Shown: positions 44,053 to 53,386 of the stretch, one piece after another
How the letters are laid out: the number at the start of each line of letters is the position of its first letter
Numbering within the stretch: position 1 is the first letter of the stretch
Assembly: GCF_028401955.1 (NCBI RefSeq)
Contig: NZ_JAQOTJ010000005.1
Coordinates: 257,034-321,033, forward strand
Origin: Bacillus sp. BP-3
Lineage (GTDB): Bacteria; Bacillota; Bacilli; Bacillales; Bacillaceae_G
Reading direction: 5' to 3'
Length of the DNA: 64,000 nucleotides
The notes under the pieces: model-generated
Database searches by the model: none
Told to the model about the DNA's origin: nothing
The model's input: the letters and a program-made list of their open reading frames with translations, nothing else
Made by a program: the position numbers and the translations under genes

Positions 44053-44871
44053 TCACGGAAAACGAGGGAATTGTCCAAAGTCCGGACGGCGTTTTTCTTT
44101 AAACGCATCGCGGCCTTCTTTTGCTTCGTCTGTTGTATAGTATAGTAGCGTTGCATCGCCAGCTAGTTGCTGAATACCTGCAAGGCCGTCTGTGTCTGCA
44201 TTAAATGCAGCTTTTAAGAAGCGAAGTGCCATTGGGCTGTTTGCTAAAATTTCTTCTGCCCATTTCACAGTTTCTTCTTCTAGTTGTTCTAATGGTACAA
44301 CTGTGTTAATTAAGCCCATATCAAGCGCTTCTTGTGCGTTGTATTGACGGCATAGGTACCAAATTTCGCGTGCTTTCTTATGACCAACCATACGAGCTAA
44401 ATAACCAGCGCCGTATCCACCGTCAAAGCTTCCTACTTTTGGACCTGTTTGGCCAAATACTGCGTTCTCTGCTGCGATTGTTAAATCACATACGATGTGA
44501 AGTACATGTCCGCCGCCGATTGCATAACCTGCTACCATTGCGATAACTGGTTTTGGAATTGCGCGAATTAAGCGTTGTAAATCTAATACGTTTAGACGTG
44601 GAATTTGATCGTCGCCAACGTATCCCCCATGACCGCGAACTTTTTGGTCACCACCAGAACAGAATGCACGGCCACCTTCACCTGTTAAAATGATAACACC
44701 AACATTTTGATCATCGCGTGCATGTGCAAACGCATCGATTAACTCCATTACCGTTTTTGGACGGAATGCATTATGTACTTCAGGACGATTAATCGAAATC
44801 TTTGCGATTCCATTGTATGTGGAATAAATAATATCTTCATAATTTCCTTCTTTTACCCATTCAATCGTCAT
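44053..44871 (-). CDS. menB: 1,4-dihydroxy-2-naphthoyl-CoA synthase
   Basis: 272 aa crotonase-fold enzyme that closes the naphthoate ring of menaquinone from o-succinylbenzoyl-CoA. Visible motifs are '[20 protein letters not shown]', '[20 protein letters not shown]' and '[20 protein letters not shown]', all typical of MenB. Start overlaps the menH stop by 4 bp. The next step down the pathway order would be menE, but a terminator and then the accessory block follow. Confidence 0.97.
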   Translation of the reverse strand: MTIEWVKEGNYEDIIYSTYNGIAKISINRPEVHNAFRPKTVMELIDAFAHARDDQNVGVIILTGEGGRAFCSGGDQKVRGHGGYVGDDQIPRLNVLDLQRLIRAIPKPVIAMVAGYAIGGGHVLHIVCDLTIAAENAVFGQTGPKVGSFDGGYGAGYLARMVGHKKAREIWYLCRQYNAQEALDMGLINTVVPLEQLEEETVKWAEEILANSPMALRFLKAAFNADTDGLAGIQQLAGDATLLYYTTDEAKEGRDAFKEKRRPDFGQFPRFP

Positions 44872-45695
44872 TTATTTCTACCTCCTTTTATGTTTTGTAA
44901 AAAGCCCCTTACTATTGTATCAAACTTTTGCGGTTGTTCCACATGAATTGCATGACCCGATCCAATAATTTGTACAAATTCAGCATGAGGGATCTGTTTT
45001 TTCATCTTTGTTAAGATGTGAAAGAACTTTTCATCATATTCTCCACTCATAAGTAAGACTGGCATTTGCAAGTGCTCTAGTTCATTCCACCAAGATGGCT
45101 GCGCTCCTGTTCCCATGCCCCGCAAACTATTTGCAAGGCCCCTGGGATGATTCGCTAATCTTTCTTCACGTAAACGAGCTTGTACATGGAGAGGCAGCTT
45201 TTTTTGCGTAGCAAAGAGCGGAATATTTTCCCACTTTTCAACAAAAGCAGCAACGCCTTCTCGTTCAATCTTGTCTGCAAGCTGTTCATCCTTCTGTCTG
45301 CGCTCTTTACGTTCTTCTTCTGCTGTGAGTCCTGCTGTACAGTTTTCTAATAAAAGAGACGAAATGCGCTTAGGATATAAACAAGCAAGTGTAAGAGCAA
45401 GACGCCCTCCCATAGAATACCCTAACAGATGCACTTTCTCAATTTGCAAATGATCAAGCACAGCAATGAGGTGCGCAGCTACTGTTTTTATATGATAATG
45501 CTGGACTTCCTTTGGACTTTCTGTTTTACCATGTCCGATTAGATCAACTAAAATGACCTGAAACTGCTCGCTCCACGCCGAAACAAACGAACGCCACGTT
45601 TCCATACTTCCAGTAAAACCATGAAGGACAAGAAGAGGCTCGCCGCTTCCAATCACTTCATATTCGTAAGAAACTCCGTGTACGTTCACTTTCAT
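44868..45695 (-). CDS. menH: SHCHC synthase-like alpha/beta hydrolase
   Basis: 275 aa. Nucleophile Ser94 in '[12 protein letters not shown]', acid in '[10 protein letters not shown]' and His in '[11 protein letters not shown]'; oxyanion region '[12 protein letters not shown]'. This is the MenH (YtxM) enzyme that releases pyruvate from SEPHCHC to give SHCHC. Four-base overlaps on both sides (menD upstream, menB downstream) show translational coupling. Confidence 0.95.
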   Translation of the reverse strand: MKVNVHGVSYEYEVIGSGEPLLVLHGFTGSMETWRSFVSAWSEQFQVILVDLIGHGKTESPKEVQHYHIKTVAAHLIAVLDHLQIEKVHLLGYSMGGRLALTLACLYPKRISSLLLENCTAGLTAEEERKERRQKDEQLADKIEREGVAAFVEKWENIPLFATQKKLPLHVQARLREERLANHPRGLANSLRGMGTGAQPSWWNELEHLQMPVLLMSGEYDEKFFHILTKMKKQIPHAEFVQIIGSGHAIHVEQPQKFDTIVRGFLQNIKGGRNK

Positions 45696-47446
45696 TCCGC
45701 TTCACCTTGCAGTGCCCTTGAAACAACTGTTGCTGCTCTTCCCATGATATCACGGTGAAGCTGCAAGTTTTCTTCGCGGTCTGTTTTTATTTCAATAACA
45801 TGCAAGCCATCTTCTCTCGTACCTTTGTCCACTTCATGACGAAACGCCTCCCACGTATGTACACGTTGGAATGAACCGTTATACATCTTCACGACATGTT
45901 CATAATCAAGTCCGAGCGGCGTGCCAAATAGCGCTTCAAAATGTTCTTTTTGTTTATACTGTGGTAAAAATGAGAAAATACCGCCGCCATCATTGTTTAC
46001 AACAACAATCGTCGCATGTAAATCATGTAGTTTTGCCGCTAACAATCCGTTTAAATCATGATAGAACGATAAATCTCCTACAACTAATACAAGCGGCGTG
46101 CGAGCTACACTTACGCCAAGCGCCGTCGAAACAATGCCGTCAATACCGTTTACACCGCGATTGGCTACTACTTCAATGTTCTTCTCGTTTGTAAAGAAAA
46201 ATGTATCTGTATCGCGAATCGGCATACTATTACTTACAAATAAAGTTGCATATTCTGGCAAAACATCTACAAGTTCTGTAATTACTTTTCCTTCAAATGC
46301 ATGCTCATACGATTTCATTTCCGTAAGTTTCTCTTTTACTGCGGCATTCATATGTTGCCACATATGAAGCCACTCTTGCTTACTTTGCTGCTTCGCATCA
46401 TTTACAAGTTGCTCACAAAATGTAGTGTCATTTGCATACACAACTTCTGTAGACATAAGCACCGGATCTCGCCAATTTCCAGATTCGTCAACGACAATAT
46501 GCAATGCTTCCGTTTGCTTTTTCAAATATTGCGTAAGTGCTTTAGAAACCGGCATACCGCCGAAGCGAATAATCACAGTTGGCTTCCAGCTATCACGAAG
46601 TTGTTCGTTACGTAAAAAAGTATCATAACAATCAATAATGGTCGCTTTATCATGAAGACCACTGCGAAGACCAGAAAGCGGATCTGCAAGAATCGGATAA
46701 CCGTATGCTTTTGAAAAAGCCACGACAGCTTCTGCAATATCGGGATGACTATCATCTCCACATACAATAAGCCCCTTTTCCATATGCGAAAGGCGCTCTC
46801 GTAAAGATGCTGCATATTCATCCGTTATTGCTATTTTCCCTTGATGAACAGTTGCGGCATATTCCCCGCAGCCTTTTTCCCATAATTCCCTTAAAGAAAA
46901 GTCGGGAATTAACGGTTCACGAAGCGGAAAGTTTAGATGAATAGGCCCTTTTGGTGTTTGCAGCGCCCCAGCTACTGCTCGCCCGGCTGTCATCCGTGCA
47001 TACCGATACATTGATTCTGCTGCTTCTGGTAGTGCCATTTCTATAAATTGTTTCACAAACGAACCGAACAAATGAAATTGATTCATCGCTTGCGGTGCAC
47101 CAATATCTCGCAATTCATGTGGACGATCTGCTGTCAATACGAGAAGTGGCACCCGCGAATGAAATGCTTCGCATACAGCAGGATAATAGTTTGCTGCCGC
47201 TGTTCCTGACGTACATAACAAGGCAACAGGGCGTTTTTTTGCCTTGGCAATACCAAGCGCAAAAAAGGCTGCTGATCTTTCATCTACGTGTAAATATGTG
47301 CGAATTTGTTCATGCTGCGCCATTAATAAGGCAAGCGGTGTTGACCGCGAACCCGGGCTAATGACGACATCCTCTACATGCAGGCGCGCCAATTCATCAA
47401 CAAACGCGCCTAAGTAATACGATAACGCTTCTATATGATCGCTCAT
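45692..47446 (-). CDS. menD: SEPHCHC synthase (2-oxoglutarate decarboxylase)
   Basis: 584 aa ThDP-dependent enzyme joining isochorismate and 2-oxoglutarate. N-terminal '[19 protein letters not shown]' with the catalytic Glu-containing segment '[20 protein letters not shown]', and the C-terminal ThDP motif starting '[17 protein letters not shown]' and ending '[14 protein letters not shown]'. Length and motifs fit Bacillus MenD. Overlaps menF and menH by 4 bp each. Confidence 0.97.
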   Translation of the reverse strand: MSDHIEALSYYLGAFVDELARLHVEDVVISPGSRSTPLALLMAQHEQIRTYLHVDERSAAFFALGIAKAKKRPVALLCTSGTAAANYYPAVCEAFHSRVPLLVLTADRPHELRDIGAPQAMNQFHLFGSFVKQFIEMALPEAAESMYRYARMTAGRAVAGALQTPKGPIHLNFPLREPLIPDFSLRELWEKGCGEYAATVHQGKIAITDEYAASLRERLSHMEKGLIVCGDDSHPDIAEAVVAFSKAYGYPILADPLSGLRSGLHDKATIIDCYDTFLRNEQLRDSWKPTVIIRFGGMPVSKALTQYLKKQTEALHIVVDESGNWRDPVLMSTEVVYANDTTFCEQLVNDAKQQSKQEWLHMWQHMNAAVKEKLTEMKSYEHAFEGKVITELVDVLPEYATLFVSNSMPIRDTDTFFFTNEKNIEVVANRGVNGIDGIVSTALGVSVARTPLVLVVGDLSFYHDLNGLLAAKLHDLHATIVVVNNDGGGIFSFLPQYKQKEHFEALFGTPLGLDYEHVVKMYNGSFQRVHTWEAFRHEVDKGTREDGLHVIEIKTDREENLQLHRDIMGRAATVVSRALQGEAE

Positions 47447-48837
47447 CTAGATAGTCCCTCCAAAGCAGAAAGCATCGGCTTAAATTTCAATCTTGTTTCT
47501 TCATACTCTAAATGCAGCTTCGAATCGATGACAATACCGCAGCCGGAAAATAATGAAACATGTTTACCAGACAATAACCCGCAGCGAAGTGCTACCGCAA
47601 ATTCACCGTTCCCCTGCTCATCAATCCAGCCAATTGGCCCTCCGTATAAACCACGATCTAATAGCTCTACTTCACGAATCAGTTTTAATGCTTCTTCTCG
47701 CGGCGTTCCTCCAAGAGCTGGTGTTGGATGAAGTTCTTCAATAATCGATAACAAATCACCATTTCCCTTTGCCTCTACTGATGTATATAAATGAAGTAAA
47801 TTTTTCGTTTTCAATAAACTCGGTTCATATGGAATATCAACTGTTTCACAATGCTTCGTTAACACATTGCGAATCATGTTTACTACATAACCATGCTCTG
47901 CTAAATTTTTCTTATCATGCAAAAGTTCATATCCATTCTCTTTCGTTTCCTCTTCTGAAGCACCTCGTCCAATCGAACCGGCAAGACACATAGATGTATA
48001 TATTTCTCCCTCTTTACGAAGAAGCCTCTCTGGCGTTGCTCCTAAGAAGCACGTTCCTTTATAATCAAACGCAAATACATAACAATCCGGTTGCCCCATG
48101 CGAAGTGCTGCCAAAACAGAAGTCGAATCCACATCTTTATCCATAACAAGTTGCATTTCACGAGCTAACACAACTTTTTGCACAGCTCCTCGCTTCATTT
48201 CTTCCTGCACCTGTTCAATTGTTTGCAACCATTTCTCCGGTTCTACCTCTACTTTTGAAAGAATGGCTACCTTTTCTTCTGCGAAGGAATGCTTGCCTTG
48301 CTGTAACAATTGCTCCTCGGCATTTTGCAATTCCTCATAAATCTTTTCCGCACAATCATTTCCAGATACGAAACGGTTTACTGTTAACCAAGCTTTTTCA
48401 TTCTTTACCGTTAATAAAAAGGCTGGTAATTGCAGCATTGCATCTTCAAACGTCTTCCATAGATCTGTTCTTTCTTTTCGCGGATCGAAAGAAAAACCAC
48501 CAAACAAAAGCGGTCCTGTTCCAAATTCATAAGCAGTGCGGTGAATGACCGCTTCTTCTCTCACCTCAGCCCACTCTTTACGAGCGTTTTGAAAGCGCTT
48601 TTCAGAAGAATTTGCTATAGTAAAAGCAGAGCCTACTCCAGCAAAGATAACATGCTGCGCTGGGTCTGCAAAGTAACATCTATCTCTATATCCAAATTGT
48701 GTTCCTGCTGCATAAAAAAGGAGTGGATCGATCCATTCCACTTGCTTTACAAAACTAACGAGTACTTGCCCTTCAGCTGCGCGCTGAATTGCAGTCAGAA
48801 TCACATCTTTGACATTATATTGTTTCGTTTGAATCAC
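47443..48837 (-). CDS. menF: Isochorismate synthase
   Basis: 464 aa chorismate-binding enzyme and first gene of the men operon. Motifs: '[14 protein letters not shown]', '[20 protein letters not shown]', '[18 protein letters not shown]' and the C-terminal '[20 protein letters not shown]'. It isomerises chorismate to isochorismate, committing it to menaquinone. The gene diverges from menA; the 247-bp interval must hold both promoters. Overlaps menD by 4 bp. Confidence 0.96.
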   Translation of the reverse strand: MIQTKQYNVKDVILTAIQRAAEGQVLVSFVKQVEWIDPLLFYAAGTQFGYRDRCYFADPAQHVIFAGVGSAFTIANSSEKRFQNARKEWAEVREEAVIHRTAYEFGTGPLLFGGFSFDPRKERTDLWKTFEDAMLQLPAFLLTVKNEKAWLTVNRFVSGNDCAEKIYEELQNAEEQLLQQGKHSFAEEKVAILSKVEVEPEKWLQTIEQVQEEMKRGAVQKVVLAREMQLVMDKDVDSTSVLAALRMGQPDCYVFAFDYKGTCFLGATPERLLRKEGEIYTSMCLAGSIGRGASEEETKENGYELLHDKKNLAEHGYVVNMIRNVLTKHCETVDIPYEPSLLKTKNLLHLYTSVEAKGNGDLLSIIEELHPTPALGGTPREEALKLIREVELLDRGLYGGPIGWIDEQGNGEFAVALRCGLLSGKHVSLFSGCGIVIDSKLHLEYEETRLKFKPMLSALEGLSR

Positions 48838-49084
48838 AGAATCTCCCCCCTATGGGCGAAAAATAGTCATAAATACGCTTGATTTTAAGATACACCTCAA
48901 ATGAAAGGTGTGTCAATGTTTAGCATTTCTGAGAAAATCCGAGCACATTCCTAGAAAATAAACGTTGACACTCTATGAGGCTTTTCCTACACTTAATTGT
49001 GTACTTTTTGTGTATGTTTCCCGCTCTAATAGGTAATAATAACTCATTTTTACTTTGTATAACAAACAGATAGGAGGATTCCAT

Positions 49085-50032
49085 ATGGAAGCAAAAGTTG
49101 AGACAAATCCCTCTCCCATGCAGCCAAGTAAACAAACAGGCTGGCGCATTTGGTGGAGCTTATTACGTCCTCATACATTAACGGCAGCCTTTGTGCCTGT
49201 TTTTATTGGAACAACTTATGCGATGCAAGTTGAAGGTATTAACAAAATAAATGTACCTCTTTTTCTTATCATGCTTCTTGCTTGCCTTCTCATACAAGCA
49301 GCAACAAACATGTTTAATGAATACTTTGATTACAAAAGAGGACTCGACCATGAAGGATCTGTTGGGATTGGCGGCGCAATCGTTCGCGATGGCATTCAGC
49401 CGAAAACAGTATTGAACTTAGCGTTCGGATTCTTTGGCATTGCAATTTTATTAGGAGTTTACATTTGCATGAACTCCAGTTGGTGGCTCGCAGCGATTGG
49501 TCTTATCTGTATGGCTGTTGCCTATTTATATACTGGCGGCCCACTTCCAATTGCCTATACACCTTTTGGCGAATTAACAGCAGGGTTATTTATGGGTGTT
49601 ATTATTATTGGAATTTCATTCTTTATTCAAACCGGAATCGTAACATCAGAAATTGTATTACTGTCCATTCCAAATGCAATTTTAATCGGTGCCATTCTAC
49701 TTGCGAATAATATTCGCGATTTAGATGGCGACAAAGAAAACGGTCGAAAAACATTAGCTATTTTAGTTGGACGGAACAATGCAATCGGCGTATTAGCATC
49801 TATGTTTATCATTTCTTATATATGGACGATTGCCCTTATTCTTGTTGGGATTGCCTCACCGTGGATGCTTGTAGTCTTTTTAAGCGTTCCAAAGGCACTT
49901 AAAGCAGCAAAAGGTTTTATTGGAAAGAGCATTCCAATGGAGATGGCACCCGCAATGATTGCCACAGCAAAAACGAATACAATTTTTGGATTTTTAATGG
50001 GAATTGGATTATTACTTGGATATTTCCTATGA
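49085..50032 (+). CDS. menA: 1,4-dihydroxy-2-naphthoate polyprenyltransferase
   Basis: 315 aa from ATG 49085, preceded by AGGAGG seven bases away; the upstream ATG at 49055 has no ribosome site. UbiA-family membrane enzyme with eight to nine helices and the two Asp-rich motifs 'NMFNEYFDYKRGLD' and 'NNIRDLDGDKENGRKT', which bind the prenyl diphosphate through Mg2+. It prenylates DHNA to demethylmenaquinone. Divergent from menF. Confidence 0.96.
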   Translation: MEAKVETNPSPMQPSKQTGWRIWWSLLRPHTLTAAFVPVFIGTTYAMQVEGINKINVPLFLIMLLACLLIQAATNMFNEYFDYKRGLDHEGSVGIGGAIVRDGIQPKTVLNLAFGFFGIAILLGVYICMNSSWWLAAIGLICMAVAYLYTGGPLPIAYTPFGELTAGLFMGVIIIGISFFIQTGIVTSEIVLLSIPNAILIGAILLANNIRDLDGDKENGRKTLAILVGRNNAIGVLASMFIISYIWTIALILVGIASPWMLVVFLSVPKALKAAKGFIGKSIPMEMAPAMIATAKTNTIFGFLMGIGLLLGYFL

Positions 50033-50035
50033 GAA

Positions 50036-50067
50036 AAGCGCAAGTGTGGAGGCACTTGCGTTTTTTT
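50036..50067 (+). terminator. Terminator of menA
   Basis: CGCAAGTG pairs with CACTTGCG around TGGAGG, followed by seven T residues. Confidence 0.9.
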
Positions 50068-50198
50068 CATTGTACACTCATGCCATTTGTTGTCGAAGGG
50101 GCTTTATATTGTACAAAAGCGCCGTTATATTAACGTAATAATTCCTGCAATTGAGCTCATACTACTTAAAGAAACCGAATTGTAGGAAGGTGGATTTT

Positions 50199-50930
50199 AT
50201 GCTAACTCCACAACAAATGGATCATTTTCAATCTGTACTACAAAAGCAAAAGGAAGAGCTGGAACAAACGCTGCAAAACCATGAACACCTGGGACAAGCT
50301 TCTGAACGCGATGCAGTTGGAGAACTCTCCGCATATGATAATCATCCAGGGGATATGGGAACAGAATTGTATGAACGAGAAAAAGACTTAGGATTAGTAG
50401 AATTTTGGCATAAACAACTTACAGATGTAAAACATGCCTTAGAAAAAATAGAAGCTGGAACATATGGGATCTGTGAAGTATCAGGCGAACCGATTCCGCT
50501 TGAACGTTTAGAAGCAATGCCAACTGCAACGACTTGTATCGAACACACACATAATAAATTAATCTTAGGCGCACGTCCAATTGAGGAAGAGCTTATTGAA
50601 CCACCTTTTGGTAAATATGATATGGATAGTGCTGTTGGATATGATGCTGAAGATGCTTGGCAAGACGTTGCTTTATATGGAACGTCAGAAACACCTGCTG
50701 ATTTAGAGCGCCGTGACTCTAAAAATTTCAATGAAATGTATGTAGATGCCGAAGAGCCCCGCGGATATGTTGAGGATTTTGAAAACTTTATCGGAACAGA
50801 TATATACGGAAAAAACGTACAAGTATACGCTACAGAAGAACATGAAGAATATGAACAAATGCTAGATGACCACGAAGCAAGAACCTTTAGAAGCGAGCTT
50901 TCCCCAGACGAGTCCAGTTCAAAACCATAA
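50199..50930 (+). CDS. yteA: YteA-like DksA/TraR-type zinc-finger protein
   Basis: 243 aa from ATG 50199 (GGAAGGTGG upstream). The helical N-terminus 'QQMDHFQSVLQKQKEELEQT' is followed by 'GELSAYDNHPGDMGTELYER', typical of YteA-type proteins, and a degenerate DksA-type finger 'TYGICEVSGEPIPLERLEAM' then 'PTATTCIEH', which keeps only two Cys. The C-terminal half (about 150-243) is acidic and Bacillus-specific. Family members are regulatory or sporulation-associated; precise role unknown. The stop codon TAA is within a TTTAT/ATAAA end of a bcr1-like repeat. Confidence 0.85.
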   Translation: MLTPQQMDHFQSVLQKQKEELEQTLQNHEHLGQASERDAVGELSAYDNHPGDMGTELYEREKDLGLVEFWHKQLTDVKHALEKIEAGTYGICEVSGEPIPLERLEAMPTATTCIEHTHNKLILGARPIEEELIEPPFGKYDMDSAVGYDAEDAWQDVALYGTSETPADLERRDSKNFNEMYVDAEEPRGYVEDFENFIGTDIYGKNVQVYATEEHEEYEQMLDDHEARTFRSELSPDESSSKP

Positions 50931-51000
50931 AGTAAAACTTGCATCGGATTGCCCTTCCCGCTTCTTTCCTACCTTTTACTGCCCGTTAGAGCGGGATAAA
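50927..51000. repeat. bcr1-like repeat, inverse orientation
   Basis: Bounded by ATAAA on both sides; begins ATAAAGTAAAACTTGC and ends ACTGCCCGTTAGAGCGGGATAAA in two stretches. 74 bp long, supplying the stop codon of the yteA-like gene. Confidence 0.65.
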
Positions 51001-51036
51001 AAAAGAAACATTCCCGAATAAGGAATGTTTCTTTTT
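51001..51036. terminator. Terminator of cold-shock gene
   Basis: AAAAGAAACATTCC pairs with GGAATGTTTCTTTT around CGAATAA; usable on both strands, with the minus-strand cold-shock gene ending 8 bp away. Confidence 0.85.
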
Positions 51037-51043
51037 GCTGTCA

Positions 51044-51244
51044 TTACTTTTTAGTAACGTTAGCAGCTTGAGGTCCACGGTTACCTTCAACGATTTCGAA
51101 AGAAACTTCTTGACCTTCTTCTAAAGTTTTGAAGCCTTCGCCTTGAATTGCAGAGAAATGTACGAATACATCTTCGCCACCTTCAACTTCGATGAAACCG
51201 AAACCTTTTTCGCCGTTAAACCATTTTACTTTTCCTGTTTGCAT
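51044..51244 (-). CDS. csp: Cold-shock protein, CspA/CspB family
   Basis: 66 aa single cold-shock domain with RNP1 'KGFGFIE' and RNP2 'VFVHFSAI'. Nucleic-acid chaperone of the cytoplasm. AGGAGG lies nine bases upstream of the ATG. About 290 bp separate it from the divergent gene at 51535, leaving room for the long 5' leader that regulates csp genes in many bacteria; I see no specific element I can name. Bacillus carry several csp paralogues, and I cannot tell which this is. Confidence 0.96.
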   Translation of the reverse strand: MQTGKVKWFNGEKGFGFIEVEGGEDVFVHFSAIQGEGFKTLEEGQEVSFEIVEGNRGPQAANVTKK

Positions 51245-51534
51245 TGCATGTACCTCCTAAAATAAAAAAGAAATCTATCTATTGGAAACTACATACAAAG
51301 GTCGAGATAAACATCATGATTTTCTCACAAGCTAACGCTTTGAAACGAACACGCTTTATTTCCGTACCACATTATGCAGCTCAATAGTTCTTTTACTATA
51401 TCATGCCCGAAATAAAACGTCAAACAAAACAGGGATATCTCGCTTAAAATTTTACAAAACTTGTATTTTATATTTGGAAATATTTCGGTACAATATAGAT
51501 GTATTAATACATATTTATTATTTGAGGTGAAACG

Positions 51535-52317
51535 ATGAAAGCACATGAAATCGAATACAAATTATATGGCGATGATATGCAATTTGTTGAAATTGAATTA
51601 GATCCAGAGGAGAGCGTAGTCGCTGAAGCCGGCGCTATGATGATGATGGAAGACAATATTGAAATGGAAACCGTATTTGGTGACGGTTCTGCCCAAACAG
51701 GTGGATTTTTCGGTAAGCTTGTTGGGGCTGGAAAGCGCCTTGTGACAGGTGAAAGTATGTTTATGACTGTATTTACAAATACAGGATATGAAAAACGTCA
51801 CGTCTCATTTGCAGCTCCGTACCCTGGAAAAATTGTTCCTGTGGACTTAACGAGATATCAAGGAAAAATAATCTGTCAAAAAGATTCTTTCCTATGCGCT
51901 GCAAAAGGTGTTTCTATCGGCATTGAATTTACAAAAAAACTTGGTAGCGGCTTCTTCGGCGGTGAAGGATTTATTATGCAAAAGCTTGAAGGTGACGGCC
52001 TTGCGTTCATGCATGCTGGCGGAACCGTTTATCAACGTGATTTAAAGCCAGGAGAAAAATTACGAATTGATACAGGGTGCCTTGTTGCTATGACAAAAGA
52101 TGTTGACTATGATATTCAATTTGTTGGGAATGTGAAAAGCGCTATCTTTGGCGGCGAAGGTCTATTCTTCGCAACATTACAAGGCCCTGGAACAGTTTGG
52201 GTTCAATCCTTAACATTAAGCCGCTTAGCACAGCGCATCGTGGGGCCAGGAGCAAAAACTTCTGGTGAAGGTAGCATTCTTGGCGGGATTGGCCGCATGA
52301 TTGATGGAAGCGAATGA
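51535..52317 (+). CDS. AIM24-family (TIGR00266) protein
   Basis: 260 aa beta-rich protein. Motifs: '[17 protein letters not shown]', '[20 protein letters not shown]', '[20 protein letters not shown]' and the final '[20 protein letters not shown]'. These are the repeated Gly-rich strands of AIM24-like proteins. Cytoplasmic or membrane-associated; biochemical role not established in bacteria. Ribosome site GAGGTG six bases upstream. Confidence 0.9.
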   Translation: MKAHEIEYKLYGDDMQFVEIELDPEESVVAEAGAMMMMEDNIEMETVFGDGSAQTGGFFGKLVGAGKRLVTGESMFMTVFTNTGYEKRHVSFAAPYPGKIVPVDLTRYQGKIICQKDSFLCAAKGVSIGIEFTKKLGSGFFGGEGFIMQKLEGDGLAFMHAGGTVYQRDLKPGEKLRIDTGCLVAMTKDVDYDIQFVGNVKSAIFGGEGLFFATLQGPGTVWVQSLTLSRLAQRIVGPGAKTSGEGSILGGIGRMIDGSE

Positions 52318-52340
52318 TCTTGTAAAAGAATGAAACATAT

Positions 52341-52382
52341 ATCCTCCTCATATATTGAATTATACTTCATCATGAGGAGGAT
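52341..52382 (+). promoter_or_regulatory. Hairpin that buries the lipase ribosome site
   Basis: ATCCTCCTCAT (52341-52351) pairs perfectly with ATGAGGAGGAT (52372-52382). The right arm contains the GAGGAGG Shine-Dalgarno sequence of the gene starting at 52389, and a T-run follows. It may serve as terminator of the upstream gene and as translational control of the lipase. Confidence 0.7.
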
Positions 52383-52388
52383 TTTTCT

Positions 52389-53135
52389 ATGCCAACTTCC
52401 GTATCCTTTCATAAGGATACCGCTGTATTGTTAGCTACATGCTGTGAATTAACATATGAGCAATATAACCAAAATGGCATTTTTACTATTCCGAAAGGCT
52501 TCCGGTATGTACATGGCTTTCAAGCAACCGCTATTCAAACAACAGCATGGTTCGGATTCATTTTAGAGTCAGATGACCAAATTATTGTAGCCTTTCGCGG
52601 AACACAGTCAGACCGTGATTGGATTGCTGATTCTATCGTTCAACAAAAACCGTATCCCTTTACTGCAAATAGCGGAAATGTTCATAGTGGTTTTCTTTCT
52701 ATTTATGAATCATGCCGAGATACAATTATGGATACCCTTGTTTCCTTACCTTCCTCGAAAGCTCTTTTCGTTACGGGACATAGTTTAGGCGGAGCCCTTG
52801 CTACATTGCATATACTAGATGCACGTGTAAACACTTCATTCCCTCATTACACGCTCTACAATTTCGGCTCTCCCAAAGTCGGTGATATCGCCTTTCGAAA
52901 TTATTATAAAATGCAAGTTGCCAATAGCTTTCGTTTCGTAAATTTATTTGATGTCGTTCCACTGCTTCCTCCCCGTAAAGTGCAATTTGAACAAAATGAA
53001 TGGGAATATTCCCATACCCATCGCAGTATGACATTTACCAAAAATATGCATTCTTTTATAAAAAATCATCACATTACAACATATAAAATGGCAATTTCGA
53101 CCCATTTTCAAAGGGATGCGTTGGAAGAATTGTAG
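52389..53135 (+). CDS. Class 3 (fungal-type) lipase
   Basis: 248 aa alpha/beta hydrolase. Nucleophile Ser in 'FVTGHSLGGALATLH', Asp in 'VNLFDVVPLLPP' and His likely in 'EYSHTHRSMTF'; 'VAFRGTQSDRDWIAD' is the conserved oxyanion-strand region of class 3 lipases. No signal peptide, so probably cytoplasmic. Substrate unknown. Its ribosome site is in a hairpin shared with the upstream terminator. Confidence 0.9.
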   Translation: MPTSVSFHKDTAVLLATCCELTYEQYNQNGIFTIPKGFRYVHGFQATAIQTTAWFGFILESDDQIIVAFRGTQSDRDWIADSIVQQKPYPFTANSGNVHSGFLSIYESCRDTIMDTLVSLPSSKALFVTGHSLGGALATLHILDARVNTSFPHYTLYNFGSPKVGDIAFRNYYKMQVANSFRFVNLFDVVPLLPPRKVQFEQNEWEYSHTHRSMTFTKNMHSFIKNHHITTYKMAISTHFQRDALEEL

Positions 53136-53208
53136 CAATCTTTTATACTTATTTACGATGGACACGGTATATTATATACAGCGTTCTATTCTATTTCTGT
53201 GGTAAAGT

Positions 53209-53238
53209 AAAACGACTTGGAATTTTCCAAGTCGTTTT
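53209..53238 (+). terminator. Terminator of lipase gene
   Basis: AAAACGACTTGGAA pairs with TTCCAAGTCGTTTT, followed by further T residues. Confidence 0.88.
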
Positions 53239-53262
53239 TTTGCCGAACAACATCGAAGAGTC

Positions 53263-53386
53263 TTTATCCCGCTATCCGCGGGCAGTAAAGCTGGAGAAAA
53301 GCAGAGAAGATAACTGCCCGTAAAAGCCCGATTGGGCGGGCTACCCCTCAGTGAGAAAAGCGTCACTGAGGGAAGTTTCACTTTAT
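53263..53386. repeat. bcr1-like element, longest copy
   Basis: 124 bp from TTTATCCCGCTATCCGCGGG to GGAAGTTTCACTTTAT, bounded by TTTAT. Contains internal inverted repeats (CCCGATTGGGCGGG; CTCAGTGAG with CACTGAG). Its right end forms the TAA stop codon of glgP. This copy is closest in size to the ~155 bp I recall for bcr1. Confidence 0.7.

Noticed and set aside
50342-50944. 200-codon minus-strand ORF
   Set aside because: Ser/Tyr-rich antisense frame fully inside the yteA-like gene, whose family match is clear.
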